DNA of 64,000 bases from Rhodococcus sp. P-2 (GCF_016598535.1 NZ_CP066779.1:2604001-2668000), one strand, 5' to 3'. Shown: positions 17,167-27,712, numbered from the stretch's first letter. Notes: a model not told the origin generated them from the letters alone. Program-made: numbers and translations.

Positions 17167-17789
17167 CCACCATTCGCGTCTTCCTCGTCGATGATCACCT
17201 GGTGGTGCGCGCTGGGCTGAGAGCGCTGCTGGACACTCAGCCGGACGTCGAAGTAGTCGGCGAAGCATCGTCCGGCGAGGAAGCGGCCACGGCGATACAG
17301 TCGGCCTCGCCGGATCTGGTGATGATGGATCTGGACATGGGCACCGGCATGCATGGTGCAGAGGCGATCAAACGGCTTCGAAACGACGGTCTCGATGTTC
17401 CCGTCCTGGTTTTCACGACGTATGACACCGACGCCGACGTCGTACGGGCGGTCGACGCCGGCGCCATCGGTTACCTACTCAAGGACTCGACGCCTGACGA
17501 GATCTTCGGCGCGGTGCGCGGGGCGGTTGCCGGGCGCAGCGTCCTCTCCCCTACCGTCGCCTCCCGTCTCGTTCAGCAGATGCAGCGCCCACAGGAAGCG
17601 CTCACCGCCCGTGAGTCCGAACTACTGAGCCTGCTCGCCGAGGGGATGACCAACCGCGAGCTGGGTAAAGCACTCTTCATCAGCGAGGCGACGGTGAAAA
17701 CCCACCTCGGGCACATCTACGCCAAGCTCGGTGTCGATACCCGCTCTGCCGCAGTCTCCGTCGCACTACGTCGCGACGGAATACGCTGA
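17163..17789 (+). CDS. NarL/LuxR-type response regulator (SenR-like)
   Basis: A 208-residue regulator with a receiver domain (acidic pair Asp10/Asp11, phosphoacceptor Asp56, Lys near 106 in YLLKDST) and a C-terminal LuxR HTH (about residues 145-205; LTARESELLSLLAEGMTNRELG). The GTG start overlaps the kinase stop, so the pair is translationally coupled. It would act on the divergent HbpS-like gene or on oxidative-stress genes if it follows SenR; the target is inferred. It ends 21 bases before the end of the convergent cupin gene. Confidence 0.9.
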   Translation: MTTIRVFLVDDHLVVRAGLRALLDTQPDVEVVGEASSGEEAATAIQSASPDLVMMDLDMGTGMHGAEAIKRLRNDGLDVPVLVFTTYDTDADVVRAVDAGAIGYLLKDSTPDEIFGAVRGAVAGRSVLSPTVASRLVQQMQRPQEALTARESELLSLLAEGMTNRELGKALFISEATVKTHLGHIYAKLGVDTRSAAVSVALRRDGIR

Positions 17790-17810
17790 CCTCAGCAGCG
17801 GCCGAACAGC

Positions 17811-18176
17811 TCAGCCGCCCATTGCCTTACGCACTCCGTCGATCAGTTCGAGGAATTCGGTCTTGGGAGCGAAGTCGACGTACTCCGAGTCGTCGATCGC
17901 TCCCGGAACGTGACCGGGCGCCTAATAGAACACGTCGCCTGCATTGTAGGTCTGCCGCCCCGCTTCGGAATCTGTGTAGATCCTGCCCTTCAAGACGTAT
18001 CCGTAGTGAGGACATTGACAGCGTCCCCCGTCCAGATGCGAGAACGGTTCGGCGAAGTTGGCACCGGCAGGCATTTTGACGTAGTTGACGATCATGTCGC
18101 CTTCTTCTCGCATCCGTAGTTCGAATTCGCCGTCCTGCAACACGATGGGAAGCTCGTGAGCCGAGATGGTGTGCAT
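17811..18176 (-). pseudogene. small cupin protein gene interrupted by an in-frame TAG
   Basis: The frame from ATG at 18176 (AAAGGA upstream) encodes a single-domain cupin, but a TAG at 17924-17922 stops it after 84 residues at GDVFY. Translation in the same frame continues with APGHVPGA and 36 sensible codons to a TGA at 17813-17811, giving a normal full length of about 121. In related cupins an aromatic residue, often Trp, is expected at the stop position, so a TGG to TAG change is the simplest cause. Either it is a very recent pseudogene, the base call is wrong, or the short form works. It lies 17 bases behind the aldehyde dehydrogenase gene in one operon. Confidence 0.75.
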
Positions 18177-18193
18177 CGGAGTTCCTTTCGACT

Positions 18194-19657
18194 TCAGAAC
18201 GGGAAGGACTGAGCGGCAGGCCGGCTGGTTCGCCACTGCCAGGTGGTGAATTCGTCCCAACTGCTTTGAGTTCCGAATCTCGCGCCGTTTCCCGAGGCAC
18301 CCGCGCCGCCGAACGGTGCATAGGCATCGTTGTTCAAAGTCTGATCGTTGATGTGCACGATGCCGGTCCGAAGGCGGTCAGCGATCCGCTCGCCGCGTTC
18401 CACCGATCCTGTTTGTATGGCCGCCACCAGACCGTATTCGCTGTCATTGGCCAGCCTGACGGCCTCGTCTTCGTCCTTGACGACCACGACGGGCGCCACC
18501 GGCCCGAAAATCTCTTCGCGGAACGCGGGCATGTCCGAAGTGACGCCGGCCAGCACGGTCGGCTGATAGAACAGCCCTTCGTAGGTTCCGCCTGCGCGAA
18601 TTTCGGCACCGGCTTCCTTGGTGTCCTGGACGATTCGATCGACGTTCGCGATCTGCCTCGCGTTGATGAGCGGCCCGAGAGCGACGTTGCCCGTATTGGG
18701 ATCTCCGACCGGCAGGACCGAGGCACGCTTGGCCAGCAAGTCCAGGTACCGATCGGCAACCGACTCCAGCACGATGTGTCGGCCCGCGGTCATGCAGACC
18801 TGCCCCTGATGCAGGAACGATCCCCACGCACCGGCCGAACTCGCGGCATCCAAGTCTGCGTCGTCGAGAACGATCAGGGCGTTGTTCCCACCCAATTCCA
18901 GCGAGACACGCTTGAGCGTGCGGCCGGCCGTCTCTCCCACCTGCCGGCCGACTGCGGTCGAACCGGTGAAGGACACCATCGCGATCAGCGGGCTCTCGCA
19001 CAACGCCTGACCTGGCTCCGCATCACCGGCGAGCACATGGAGTAGACCTTCAGGAAGGCCTGCAGCCGTGAACAACTCCGCGATGACAGCACCGCCGCTG
19101 ATCGCGGTTTGAACATCCGGCTTCAGAACGACGGCGTTTCCGAGAGCCAAGGCCGGTGCGACAGCACGCATGGCAAGGAGCAGCGGGAAGTTCCACGGGC
19201 TGATCACGCCGATCACGCCGAGGGGTACCCGCCGGCCGATGCTCGATCGCCCGCGCTGGCTGGCGGGCAGGAGGTGACCGCACGGCTGCGTCGGCAGCGC
19301 CGACGCCTCCCACAGTTCGGAGATGACGAGATCAACTTCGAACGCGGCTTTCCCTGGTACCGAACCACCTTCGCGGATCAACCAGCGTTCCACTTCGGCT
19401 CGCTCCGCTTCCAAAATCTGCGCGGCCTTACGGATCACCGAAGCGCGGTCCTGTCCGATCGTGGCCGCCCACTCCGGCTGCGCCACCGACGCGATGTGTG
19501 CCGCTCGATCTATATCAGCAGCAGTGGCCGTCCCGATCACACCGAGCACCTCACCGGTTGCCGGTTCGACCGACTCGACGGTGTCACCGCTCCCGTCGAT
19601 CCATTGGCCGCCGAAAATCTTTCCGTACCATTGCCGATTCGCGAGCAGATTCGTCAT
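18194..19657 (-). CDS. NAD(P)-dependent aldehyde dehydrogenase (benzaldehyde dehydrogenase-like)
   Basis: A 487-residue aldehyde dehydrogenase. The catalytic Cys is in GQVCMTAGRH (about residue 287), the general-base Glu in LELGGNN (about residue 253), and the Asn in PWNFPLL (about residue 155). The sequence style and position next to the catechol and benzoate genes favour oxidation of an aromatic aldehyde such as benzaldehyde to benzoate. GAGGAA precedes ATG. The cupin gene follows after 17 bases and an AraC regulator gene precedes it by 153 bases on the same strand. Substrate preference is inferred. Confidence 0.82.
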   Translation of the reverse strand: MTNLLANRQWYGKIFGGQWIDGSGDTVESVEPATGEVLGVIGTATAADIDRAAHIASVAQPEWAATIGQDRASVIRKAAQILEAERAEVERWLIREGGSVPGKAAFEVDLVISELWEASALPTQPCGHLLPASQRGRSSIGRRVPLGVIGVISPWNFPLLLAMRAVAPALALGNAVVLKPDVQTAISGGAVIAELFTAAGLPEGLLHVLAGDAEPGQALCESPLIAMVSFTGSTAVGRQVGETAGRTLKRVSLELGGNNALIVLDDADLDAASSAGAWGSFLHQGQVCMTAGRHIVLESVADRYLDLLAKRASVLPVGDPNTGNVALGPLINARQIANVDRIVQDTKEAGAEIRAGGTYEGLFYQPTVLAGVTSDMPAFREEIFGPVAPVVVVKDEDEAVRLANDSEYGLVAAIQTGSVERGERIADRLRTGIVHINDQTLNNDAYAPFGGAGASGNGARFGTQSSWDEFTTWQWRTSRPAAQSFPF

Positions 19658-19810
19658 GAGTTCCTCGATTCGTAGCTTTCGCTGCAGTCCTCGCCGGTCG
19701 CGGGCCTGAGCTCTTCACGAGCTTGAAAAGCGATCTGGAACACACTCTGCCCCGGTATTCGGGCTCCGAGTTGTCGTGATCGGACACGTTTGTTGTTCGG
19801 ATGCGACAGT

Positions 19811-20758
19811 TCAGTGAAGTTCGCGCACGTTCGGATCAGTCGAGCCACGTACTTCCGACGGTGCCGTACCGAATTCCGTCTTGAACGCCCGCGAAAAGGC
19901 CGGAGCGTCATGGAAACACCATCGTGCGGCCAGTACGGAGATCGAGTGATCTCGCAGCGAGGCGTCGGTGAGATCTCGGCGTACGCGAATCAACCGTTCT
20001 CGGCGAATCAGCGCATTGAGGGTAAGACCTCCGTCCCCGAAGTGACGCTGAACGGTTCGCGGCGACATGTGCAGCGCACCGGCGATCGATGTGACCGAGA
20101 GATCCGGAGAGTCGAGATTCCGAAGCGCATATCGCAAGATCTCCTCTCGCGCCGACCGTCCGGGTGCCGCGGGCGCAGTGTCTTGGACCAGAACTGCTGA
20201 AGCGAGATTGACGCCCGCATCTCCGAGAAGTCCTGCCGCGCTGCCGTCGACCTGGGATGCCACGGCGCCCGAGATGAAGTTCTGCAGCAATGCCCCGGAT
20301 CCGCGTCGACCGTCGTGGATGCGTTCGAGCGCGCAGTTCAACTCTCGCTCGGTCAGACTCATTGCCGTGCGCGGCACGGTCATGACGGTGCACGACCAGT
20401 GGCCGTCGAAACGCAACGCGTACGAACGCTCCACGTCGTAGAGAATCATCGTGCCGGGCCGAGCCGTCAACTCGCGGTCGGATTGGCGCAGTATCGCACT
20501 CCCGGTTCGGACCGCGCAGATCTTGAGCAGATCACTACCGTGTCGCTTTGCTGCCCGTGTGCTCCGTCGCAGTATCTGAGGCGAACCGGAAATGTCGAAA
20601 GCGCCCACGTCCCCGAGACTTACGCCACTGACCGTGCCCACGGGCACGGTATCGACAGAGCTCTCGGGGCACAGGCCACCGAAGGTCTCCGACATCTCGC
20701 AGTGCCACTGCTGCACAGATTCCAGCAGGCTCGCAGGCGTGGCAGACACGGCAGACAC
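19811..20758 (-). CDS. AraC-family regulator (FeaR-like)
   Basis: A 315-residue regulator with an AraC-binding-like domain (about residues 25-190) and a C-terminal double HTH (about residues 210-305; MSPRTVQRHFGDGG and FSRAFKTEFGTAPSEVR). It lies six bases behind catC and ahead of the aldehyde dehydrogenase gene, all on the minus strand, so it may be read through from the cat operon and control the dehydrogenase. GTG at 20758 is taken as start, but the ribosome site is weak and ATG at 20695 is possible. The effector is unknown. Confidence 0.83.
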   Translation of the reverse strand: MSAVSATPASLLESVQQWHCEMSETFGGLCPESSVDTVPVGTVSGVSLGDVGAFDISGSPQILRRSTRAAKRHGSDLLKICAVRTGSAILRQSDRELTARPGTMILYDVERSYALRFDGHWSCTVMTVPRTAMSLTERELNCALERIHDGRRGSGALLQNFISGAVASQVDGSAAGLLGDAGVNLASAVLVQDTAPAAPGRSAREEILRYALRNLDSPDLSVTSIAGALHMSPRTVQRHFGDGGLTLNALIRRERLIRVRRDLTDASLRDHSISVLAARWCFHDAPAFSRAFKTEFGTAPSEVRGSTDPNVRELH

Positions 20759-20764
20759 GGCCGG

Positions 20765-21046
20765 CTACTTGATCGAAGATCCGTGCTGCGTCAACGGCAT
20801 GACCTCGATGGTCATGTACGGGAACAAGGGGAGATTCCAGAGAATCTCGTGCAGTTCGTCAGGCGAGTCGACGTCGAAGATGCTGATGTTGCTGAACTGT
20901 CCCACTATTCGCCACAGATGCACCCACCTGCCCTGGCGCTGAAGGTCTTGTGAGTACTCCTTTTCCGTTGCGACGGTCTCGGCGCGAACTGCCGGATCCA
21001 GATCGCGTGGAATATCGACGTCCATCCGTACGTGAAACAGTGCCAT
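20765..21046 (-). CDS. catC: muconolactone delta-isomerase
   Basis: A 93-residue enzyme of the CatC family that shifts the double bond of muconolactone to form beta-ketoadipate enol-lactone, the third step from catechol. The MALFHVRMDVDIPRDL opening and the WRIVGQFSN stretch are typical, and the length equals the family norm. It follows catB by 14 bases and ends the catABC operon. It is a small soluble protein that assembles as a decamer in other bacteria. Confidence 0.95.
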   Translation of the reverse strand: MALFHVRMDVDIPRDLDPAVRAETVATEKEYSQDLQRQGRWVHLWRIVGQFSNISIFDVDSPDELHEILWNLPLFPYMTIEVMPLTQHGSSIK

Positions 21047-21060
21047 GTTCTTCTTGTCCT

Positions 21061-22182
21061 CTAGTTCCTGGTCCAGGTCTTGACGGCGTCGATGTTCAGT
21101 TCGACTCCCAGCCCAGGCCCGGAGGGGAGGTGCAACTGCCCCTCGGAATACTTCAACGGCTCCTGAAGCAGTTCTTCACTGAAGAGCAGCGGACCGAAAA
21201 GCTCTGTTCCGAAGTTGATTCCGGGCTCGGCGCAGGCGAAGTGCAACGAAGCCGCTGTGCCGATCGGTCCTTCGATGGACGTCGCGCCGTGGCACGCGAT
21301 ACCCGCCGCCTTGGCGATCGCAACGATGTCGCGGCTGCGCTGGAGGCCACCGCACTTGGTGGTCTTGAGGGCGATGACATCGGCAGCACTCCGGCGAGCG
21401 ATTTCCAGAGCGTCGTGCGGGGTCTGCACGCTCTCGTCCGCCATGATCGGAATCGGCAGTAGCCTACTGAGTTCGGCGAGGACCTCGATTTGGTCTGCCG
21501 GCGTGGGCTGTTCGATCAGTTCCACTCCGCCGTCGGCGAGTTGTGGCAGGTACCGAAGCGCGGTGAAGCGATCCCACCGCGCGTTGACGTCGACGCGGAC
21601 GCCGGCGTGGCCGTCGAGCGCCTGCGCGATGCTGACGATGCGCGCGACGTCGACCGCTGGATCGAGTGCACCCATCTTGAGTTTGAAGCTGAAATTGAGC
21701 CTGGATTCCAGCTTTTCGTGAGCTTCTTCGATGATCTCGTCCGCCGGCGCTGCACCCAGCGCCCACGTGACGTCGACGCTCTCGCGGAAAGCCCCGCCGA
21801 GCAGCGTATGCACGGGAACTCCCAGGCTACGAGCCCAGGCGTCGTGCAACGCCACGTCGACGGCTGCCTTCGCGAATCGTGCATTGGCAACAATCTTTTC
21901 GATGTCTGCCATGATCGCGGTGATCTGATCCACACGTCTGCCGACCACCACCGGCGCGATGTACTTCTCGATGATGACCTGCATCGTCTCCACCGATTCG
22001 CCGCCCCACCACGGCCCGCCCGGAACGACACCTTCGCCGTATCCGACCACACCGTCGGATGTGCGAATCGCAACGAGCAACAACGGTTGCGCCGTCATCG
22101 ACGTGGTGGCGAATTTGTGGGGGCGAACCAGAGGAACGTCGAGGATGGTCGTCTCGATGGAGACGATCGAGAGGTCTGTCAT
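21061..22182 (-). CDS. catB: muconate cycloisomerase
   Basis: A 373-residue enolase-superfamily enzyme that closes cis,cis-muconate to muconolactone. The KxK general base is in FKLKMG (about residues 166-170), metal residues are expected at DVNARW, the E of IEQP and the D of MADES, and the second Lys lies in KTTKCGG. The length is normal. ATG at 22182 is preferred over the adjacent GTG because of AGAAAG spacing. It lies between catA (29-base gap) and catC (14 bases). Confidence 0.95.
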   Translation of the reverse strand: MTDLSIVSIETTILDVPLVRPHKFATTSMTAQPLLLVAIRTSDGVVGYGEGVVPGGPWWGGESVETMQVIIEKYIAPVVVGRRVDQITAIMADIEKIVANARFAKAAVDVALHDAWARSLGVPVHTLLGGAFRESVDVTWALGAAPADEIIEEAHEKLESRLNFSFKLKMGALDPAVDVARIVSIAQALDGHAGVRVDVNARWDRFTALRYLPQLADGGVELIEQPTPADQIEVLAELSRLLPIPIMADESVQTPHDALEIARRSAADVIALKTTKCGGLQRSRDIVAIAKAAGIACHGATSIEGPIGTAASLHFACAEPGINFGTELFGPLLFSEELLQEPLKYSEGQLHLPSGPGLGVELNIDAVKTWTRN

Positions 22183-22211
22183 CACATCACTTTCTTTCGA
22201 GCAGTTGTGGA

Positions 22212-23180
<969 letters not shown>

Positions 23181-23262
23181 GCTTGTACTGTGCGCCCAGT
23201 CACAAGGTTTGTCAACCTTCGAGGGCACCGATCAGGCATACCCGCAGATGAAAGGCCCTTCC

Positions 23263-24033
23263 GTGAGCGAGAACGATCGCGATTACATCCAGAGCATCGA
23301 GCGTGGATTCGCTGTGCTGATGGCCTTCGACGAGAAGAACCCCAATCCGTCGCTCGCCGATCTTGCCGCCGAAACGGGACTCTCTCGCCCTGCTGTCCGA
23401 CGCATCCTCCTCACCCTGCAGAAGCTGGGGTACGTCACCGGCAACAACAGTCGGTGGTCGCTGACCCCGCGCGTTCTGAGCATCGGGCAACACTTCTCCG
23501 CATCACACGCTCTGACCGAGGCGGCTCTCCCGCGTCTGCTGGAGATCGCAGAGCACACCCACGAGTCCGCGTCACTCGGAGTCCTCGACGGCGTCGACGT
23601 GGTCTACGCCGCGCGTGTACCCGTTCGTCGGATCATGAGCATCAACGTCAGCGTCGGTACCAGAGTGCCTGCATACGCCACCTCCATGGGACGGGCCCTG
23701 CTCGCTTGGGCGCCAACCGAAATCGTCGACAACGTCATCGCGAACTCCACGTTCGACGCCCTCACACCCACCACGATCACCGATGAAGGCGCATTCCATA
23801 CCGCTCTTCGTGTGGTGCGCGAGCAGGGATACGCGCTCACGTCCGAGGAACTCGAAGACGGCCTGATTTCCCTCGCCGCCCCCGTCCGCGACGCCGGCGG
23901 AAGCGTCGTCGGCGTGGCCGCGTGTTCGACGTCGGCCGGACGCACTACCCCGGAAGCCTTCCGCACCGACGTCGCACCTTTCCTCGTCGAGAAGGCGAAT
24001 CAACTCAGCGCGGACATGGGGTACCGGAGCTAA
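23263..24033 (+). CDS. catR: IclR-family regulator of the cat operon
   Basis: A 256-residue IclR-type protein: an N-terminal winged helix (about residues 8-65; YIQSIERGFAVLMAF and LSRPAVRRILLTLQKLGY) and a GAF-like IclR effector domain (about residues 80-250). It is divergent from catABC across a 211-base gap with twin palindromes. GTG at 23263 has AAAGG eight bases upstream; ATG at 23248 would add five residues. Family relatives (CatR, PcaR, PcaU) respond to muconate or ketoadipate-pathway compounds. Its end overlaps the convergent pheR gene by four bases. Confidence 0.9.
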   Translation: MSENDRDYIQSIERGFAVLMAFDEKNPNPSLADLAAETGLSRPAVRRILLTLQKLGYVTGNNSRWSLTPRVLSIGQHFSASHALTEAALPRLLEIAEHTHESASLGVLDGVDVVYAARVPVRRIMSINVSVGTRVPAYATSMGRALLAWAPTEIVDNVIANSTFDALTPTTITDEGAFHTALRVVREQGYALTSEELEDGLISLAAPVRDAGGSVVGVAACSTSAGRTTPEAFRTDVAPFLVEKANQLSADMGYRS

Positions 24034-24968
24034 CGCCTCAACACTTCCGAGGGCAACAAGCCGTACTTGCGCCGAAAAGACGATGCGAACCGTCCGGTGT
24101 GCGTAAAACCCCATCTCACAGCGACATCGGTGACCGTCGTGGAGTCGTCAGCGTCCACCAGATCTGCGTGGACCCGCTCGAGACGGATGTCGAGCAGGCA
24201 TTCCGACGGACTCCGGCCCACGTACTGCCGAAATCCTTCCTGCAATCTCCGTACGCTGACGCCCGCAACCTCCGCCATCTCGGCTGCGGTCCACACGCGG
24301 GCCGGGTCGTCGTGCATCTCGTCGAGCACCCGCTTGACGATGCGTGGCCTGGCGTGTCGCACCGCGTCCTCACTGTCGGGCATTGCAGCAAGGACGAATG
24401 CCGTGACCACGGCGCCGGAGAGCTGGCCTGCCACCAGTTCGTTGTGCAGAACTCCGACCGGGCCGAGAATCTGATCCGACAGTGAGCGAACAAATCTCAG
24501 CCATCTGGCTCCGTCGTCTCCTCGAAGGTCCACCTGATCGGGTAAGTGCATTCCGGGTCGGCCGAGCACTTTCTCCATCTCGCGGTCGAGGTACTGACGG
24601 TCCATCCGGACGCCGACGATCTCGCAGTCCGCACTCCACCGGGTGATCCTCGTGGTGATGTCGGGCGGACACACCGTCGCGACGCCCCGCGTCGAGAGCA
24701 CGTGCGAGCCTGCGAACACCGACTCGAGCTCGCCCGAGAGCGGAATGTTCACCCCATACGCACCGGGATGATCGGATTCGACTGCGACGTCTGCGCCCCA
24801 CCGGATATGCGCGATCCGCAGCGGCCCCAACTCGGTGGTGCACACTCCGACTCCACTGGCCGCGTGCCGTGACAACGGCGTCAGCGTGTGCGGAAAATAG
24901 GCGTCCGAAACCGCATGACATGCCTCGTCCCAGTCGCGCGGAACTGTACCGATCATGGAGTCGACCAT
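24030..24968 (-). CDS. pheR: AraC-family activator (PheR-like)
   Basis: A 312-residue regulator with an AraC-binding-like domain (about residues 40-210) and a C-terminal double HTH (about residues 220-310; AEVAGVSVRRLQEGFRQYVG and GRFASSFRRKYGLLPSEVLRR). It is divergent from the phenol hydroxylase genes over 274 bases, as reported for PheR of R. erythropolis UPV-1. Activation by phenol is the likely role. The start ATG at 24968 gives a normal length. The last four bases overlap catR, leaving no room for a separate terminator. Confidence 0.85.
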   Translation of the reverse strand: MVDSMIGTVPRDWDEACHAVSDAYFPHTLTPLSRHAASGVGVCTTELGPLRIAHIRWGADVAVESDHPGAYGVNIPLSGELESVFAGSHVLSTRGVATVCPPDITTRITRWSADCEIVGVRMDRQYLDREMEKVLGRPGMHLPDQVDLRGDDGARWLRFVRSLSDQILGPVGVLHNELVAGQLSGAVVTAFVLAAMPDSEDAVRHARPRIVKRVLDEMHDDPARVWTAAEMAEVAGVSVRRLQEGFRQYVGRSPSECLLDIRLERVHADLVDADDSTTVTDVAVRWGFTHTGRFASSFRRKYGLLPSEVLRR

Positions 24969-25242
24969 CGTCCTTCTTCACCTTCCAAACCCGTGACCTG
25001 CCACATTGCCGACCATGGGCGCTGAACCTCATTGAACACTGTGTCCCCGGTCACTTCCAAGGGGAAACGGATACAGGCTTCGATCGGGTGCGCAATCCGG
25101 ATAGAGGCCGCGCTGTACGGATCGACCGAAGCCTGCGCTCGCCGTACGTTCGTCTTCACTCCCGGCGCGAGTCGTCCACCACCTCCGCCTCCCGCACTTC
25201 GCGGCTCCCCACTCACCCGCCATCCGACAAGGAGGTCCGGTC
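24969..25242. promoter_or_regulatory. pheR-pheA2 divergent regulatory region
   Basis: The 274 bases between the two starts hold no gene that I can support. A 9-bp inverted repeat, CAGGCTTCG (25074-25082) and CGAAGCCTG (25127-25135), separated by 44 bases, is the clearest element and may be a loop-type AraC site. AAGGAGG (25229-25235) is the pheA2 ribosome site. Confidence 0.5.
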
Positions 25243-25812
25243 ATGGAACAAAATCAACTTCGAGGAATCTTCGGTCAATTCGCGAGCGGCGTCACCGTCA
25301 TCACCTGCACCAATGCGGACGGCCAACCGCACGGAGCCACCGTCACCGCATTCACGGCCATTTCCCTGGAACCACGGCTGTGCCAGATCACGATGACTCG
25401 CAAGTCCAAAGCGTGCGGCTACCTCGGCAACGCACCGTTTGCCGTCAACATCCTTGCCTCCGACCAAGTGGACACGGCCATGCATTTCGCCGGCCGCCCG
25501 CAGCGCACCGAACCGAGGTGGATCGACGGACCGACCGCTCCCCTGCTCGACGGCGCCGCCGCAACCATCTCGTGCGTCCCGTGGAAGGAGTACGACGGTG
25601 GTGACCACATCATCTTCATCGGCGAGATCGTCGACGCGCAGTCGAGCGGCAAGGATCCGCTTCTGTTCTACCGAAGCACTTTTCACGATCTGGGCGCTAC
25701 CTCGTCGACCACAGTCTGGAACGGCAGTCAGGACGACCCCCACAGTGGGTGGTTCGACGCCACCACTTCGTTCACCCCGATTCATCTTCAGCCCGCACCT
25801 CAAACGATCTGA
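25243..25812 (+). CDS. pheA2: flavin reductase component of phenol hydroxylase
   Basis: A 189-residue HpaC/FRP-type reductase that makes reduced FAD with NADH for the oxygenase. The N-terminal [13 protein letters not shown] and the [17 protein letters not shown] stretch (about residues 27-45) are typical of the split-barrel flavin reductase fold. It is followed 12 bases later by the oxygenase gene. AAGGAGG sits seven bases before ATG. In R. opacus and R. erythropolis, paired PheA1/PheA2 proteins are encoded in the same reductase-first order or nearby. Confidence 0.9.
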   Translation: MEQNQLRGIFGQFASGVTVITCTNADGQPHGATVTAFTAISLEPRLCQITMTRKSKACGYLGNAPFAVNILASDQVDTAMHFAGRPQRTEPRWIDGPTAPLLDGAAATISCVPWKEYDGGDHIIFIGEIVDAQSSGKDPLLFYRSTFHDLGATSSTTVWNGSQDDPHSGWFDATTSFTPIHLQPAPQTI

Positions 25813-25823
25813 AAGGCTTTGCC

Positions 25824-27452
25824 ATGACGACCACCGAAATCCCTCCCATCGGCGTCGACCCCGCAGATTCCGGAGCGCCACAGGTCAATCCGGCCGCCGA
25901 CTGCGAAGCCAACCGTACGAAGAACTTCGCTACCCGGCCGATGACCGGTGATGAGTACATCTCGAGCCTGCAGGACGGTCGCGAAATCTGGCTCCATGGT
26001 GATCGCGTCAAGGACGTCACGACGCACCCCGCGTTCCGGAATCCGATCCGCATGACCGCAAGGCTGTACGACGCTCTGCATACCGGCGAGCACGTGGACG
26101 CCCTGACTGTTCCGACGGACACGGGCAACGGCGGTGTCACCATGCCGTTCTTCCGCACACCGACGTCGTCGGCCGATCTGCTCAAGGAACGCGACGCCAT
26201 CGCGACGTGGGCACGTATGACCTACGGCTGGATGGGCCGCTCCCCCGACTACAAGGCAAGTTTCCTGGGAACCCTCCACGCCAACAAGGAGTTGTACGCA
26301 CCGTTCCAGGACAACGCCGAGCGCTGGTACCGCGAGTCGCAGGAGAAAGTTCTGTACTGGAACCACGCGATCATCAATCCCCCGGTGGATCGCCAACTTC
26401 CGCCGGACGAGGTAGGCGACGTCTTCATGAAGGTGGAGAAGGAAACCGACGCCGGATTGATCGTCAGCGGTGCCAAGGTGGTCGCCACCGGATCGGCGAT
26501 CACCAACTACAACTTCATCGCTCACTACGGTCTGCCGATCAAGAAGAAACAGTTCGCCCTGATCTGCACGGTGCCGATGGACGCGCCGGGCGTGAAACTG
26601 ATCTGCCGCACCTCGTACACCGAACATGCTGCGGTGATGGGCAGTCCGTTCGACTATCCGCTGTCGAGCCGCATGGACGAGAACGACACCATCTTCGTCT
26701 TCGACAAGGTGCTGGTGCCGTGGGAGAACGTCTTCATGTACGGCGACGTCGACCGGATCAACGCCTTCTTCCCTCAATCGGGATTCCTGCCGCGCTTCAC
26801 CTTTCAGGGCTGCACACGCCTGGCGGTCAAGCTCGACTTCATCGCCGGACTGTTGATGAAGGCACTCGAAGCCACCGGCGCCGGCGGATTCCGCGGAGTC
26901 CAGACCCGTGTCGGTGAAGTGATCGGCTGGCGAAACCTCTTCTGGTCGTTGACCGAATCGATGGCACGCGACCCCGAACAGTGGGTCGGCGATTCGGTCA
27001 TCCCGAAGCTCGAGTACGGCCTCACCTATCGGATGTTCATGATTCAGGGATACCCTCGGATCAAGGAGATCATCGAGCAGGACGTGGCATCAGGCCTGAT
27101 CTATCTGCCTTCGAGTTCACTCGACTTCAAGAGCCCGGACGTGCGGCCCTACCTCGACAAGTACGTTCGCGGTTCCGACGGCATCACCGCCGTCGACCGG
27201 GTGAAAGTCATGAAAGCACTGTGGGATTCGATCGGTACCGAGTTCGGCGGGCGACACGAACTCTACGAGCGCAACTACTCCGGCAATCACGAGAACGTCA
27301 AGGCGGAACTGCTGTTCGCAGCCCAGAATCGTGGACACGCCAGTTCCATGAAGGGCCTGGCCGAACAGTGCCTGAGTGAATACGACCTCGACGGCTGGAC
27401 CGTTCCGGACCTCATCGGCAACGACGACGTCTCGTTCTTCAAGAACCGGTAA
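25824..27452 (+). CDS. pheA1: phenol hydroxylase, oxygenase component (FADH2-dependent)
   Basis: A 542-residue member of the 4-hydroxyphenylacetate 3-hydroxylase (HpaB) family. It uses reduced FAD from the reductase to hydroxylate the ring ortho to the phenol OH, giving catechol. The HpaB-type N domain (about residues 35-310) and C domain (about residues 320-530) are both complete. The call as phenol rather than 4-hydroxyphenylacetate hydroxylase rests on the divergent PheR-like regulator and neighbouring cat genes. The start is ATG at 25824 after GAAAGG; the open frame upstream overlaps pheA2. A strong hairpin follows. Confidence 0.88.
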   Translation: MTTTEIPPIGVDPADSGAPQVNPAADCEANRTKNFATRPMTGDEYISSLQDGREIWLHGDRVKDVTTHPAFRNPIRMTARLYDALHTGEHVDALTVPTDTGNGGVTMPFFRTPTSSADLLKERDAIATWARMTYGWMGRSPDYKASFLGTLHANKELYAPFQDNAERWYRESQEKVLYWNHAIINPPVDRQLPPDEVGDVFMKVEKETDAGLIVSGAKVVATGSAITNYNFIAHYGLPIKKKQFALICTVPMDAPGVKLICRTSYTEHAAVMGSPFDYPLSSRMDENDTIFVFDKVLVPWENVFMYGDVDRINAFFPQSGFLPRFTFQGCTRLAVKLDFIAGLLMKALEATGAGGFRGVQTRVGEVIGWRNLFWSLTESMARDPEQWVGDSVIPKLEYGLTYRMFMIQGYPRIKEIIEQDVASGLIYLPSSSLDFKSPDVRPYLDKYVRGSDGITAVDRVKVMKALWDSIGTEFGGRHELYERNYSGNHENVKAELLFAAQNRGHASSMKGLAEQCLSEYDLDGWTVPDLIGNDDVSFFKNR

Positions 27453-27466
27453 CCCACTCGTCGGGT

Positions 27467-27496
27467 AGGGCGGACTCGCGCTGTCGAGTCCGCCCT
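27467..27496. terminator. strong hairpin terminator after pheA1
   Basis: A perfect 12-bp stem, AGGGCGGACTCG (27467-27478) with CGAGTCCGCCCT (27485-27496), has a 6-base loop and starts 14 bases after the pheA1 stop. It separates the phe and ben transcription units. Confidence 0.85.
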
Positions 27497-27564
27497 GGTC
27501 GTCGTCCCCAGCAGCCATGGCCCATCCGAAGAATTCGACGAACACTGCACCCTTGGTCAGGACT

Positions 27565-27576
27565 AGGCAAATGCCT
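27565..27576. promoter_or_regulatory. short palindrome upstream of benA
   Basis: AGGCAAATGCCT is a perfect 5-bp dyad around AA, 137 bases before the benA ATG and otherwise the clearest element in the 260-base gap. It may bind a ben regulator such as the large LuxR-type protein encoded downstream. This is inferred from position only. Confidence 0.35.
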
Positions 27577-27712
27577 GGTGTGACCCGAGCCACACGATGT
27601 CAAGGTGAATTCAGTACCGGACGCAGCCCCGTCCGGAAAGCGGGTCCCACCGACTTGTCCGACAGCCCTCGGATTTCTTCGGCAGGCGCCCACTCTCATC
27701 TGGAGGACACCC

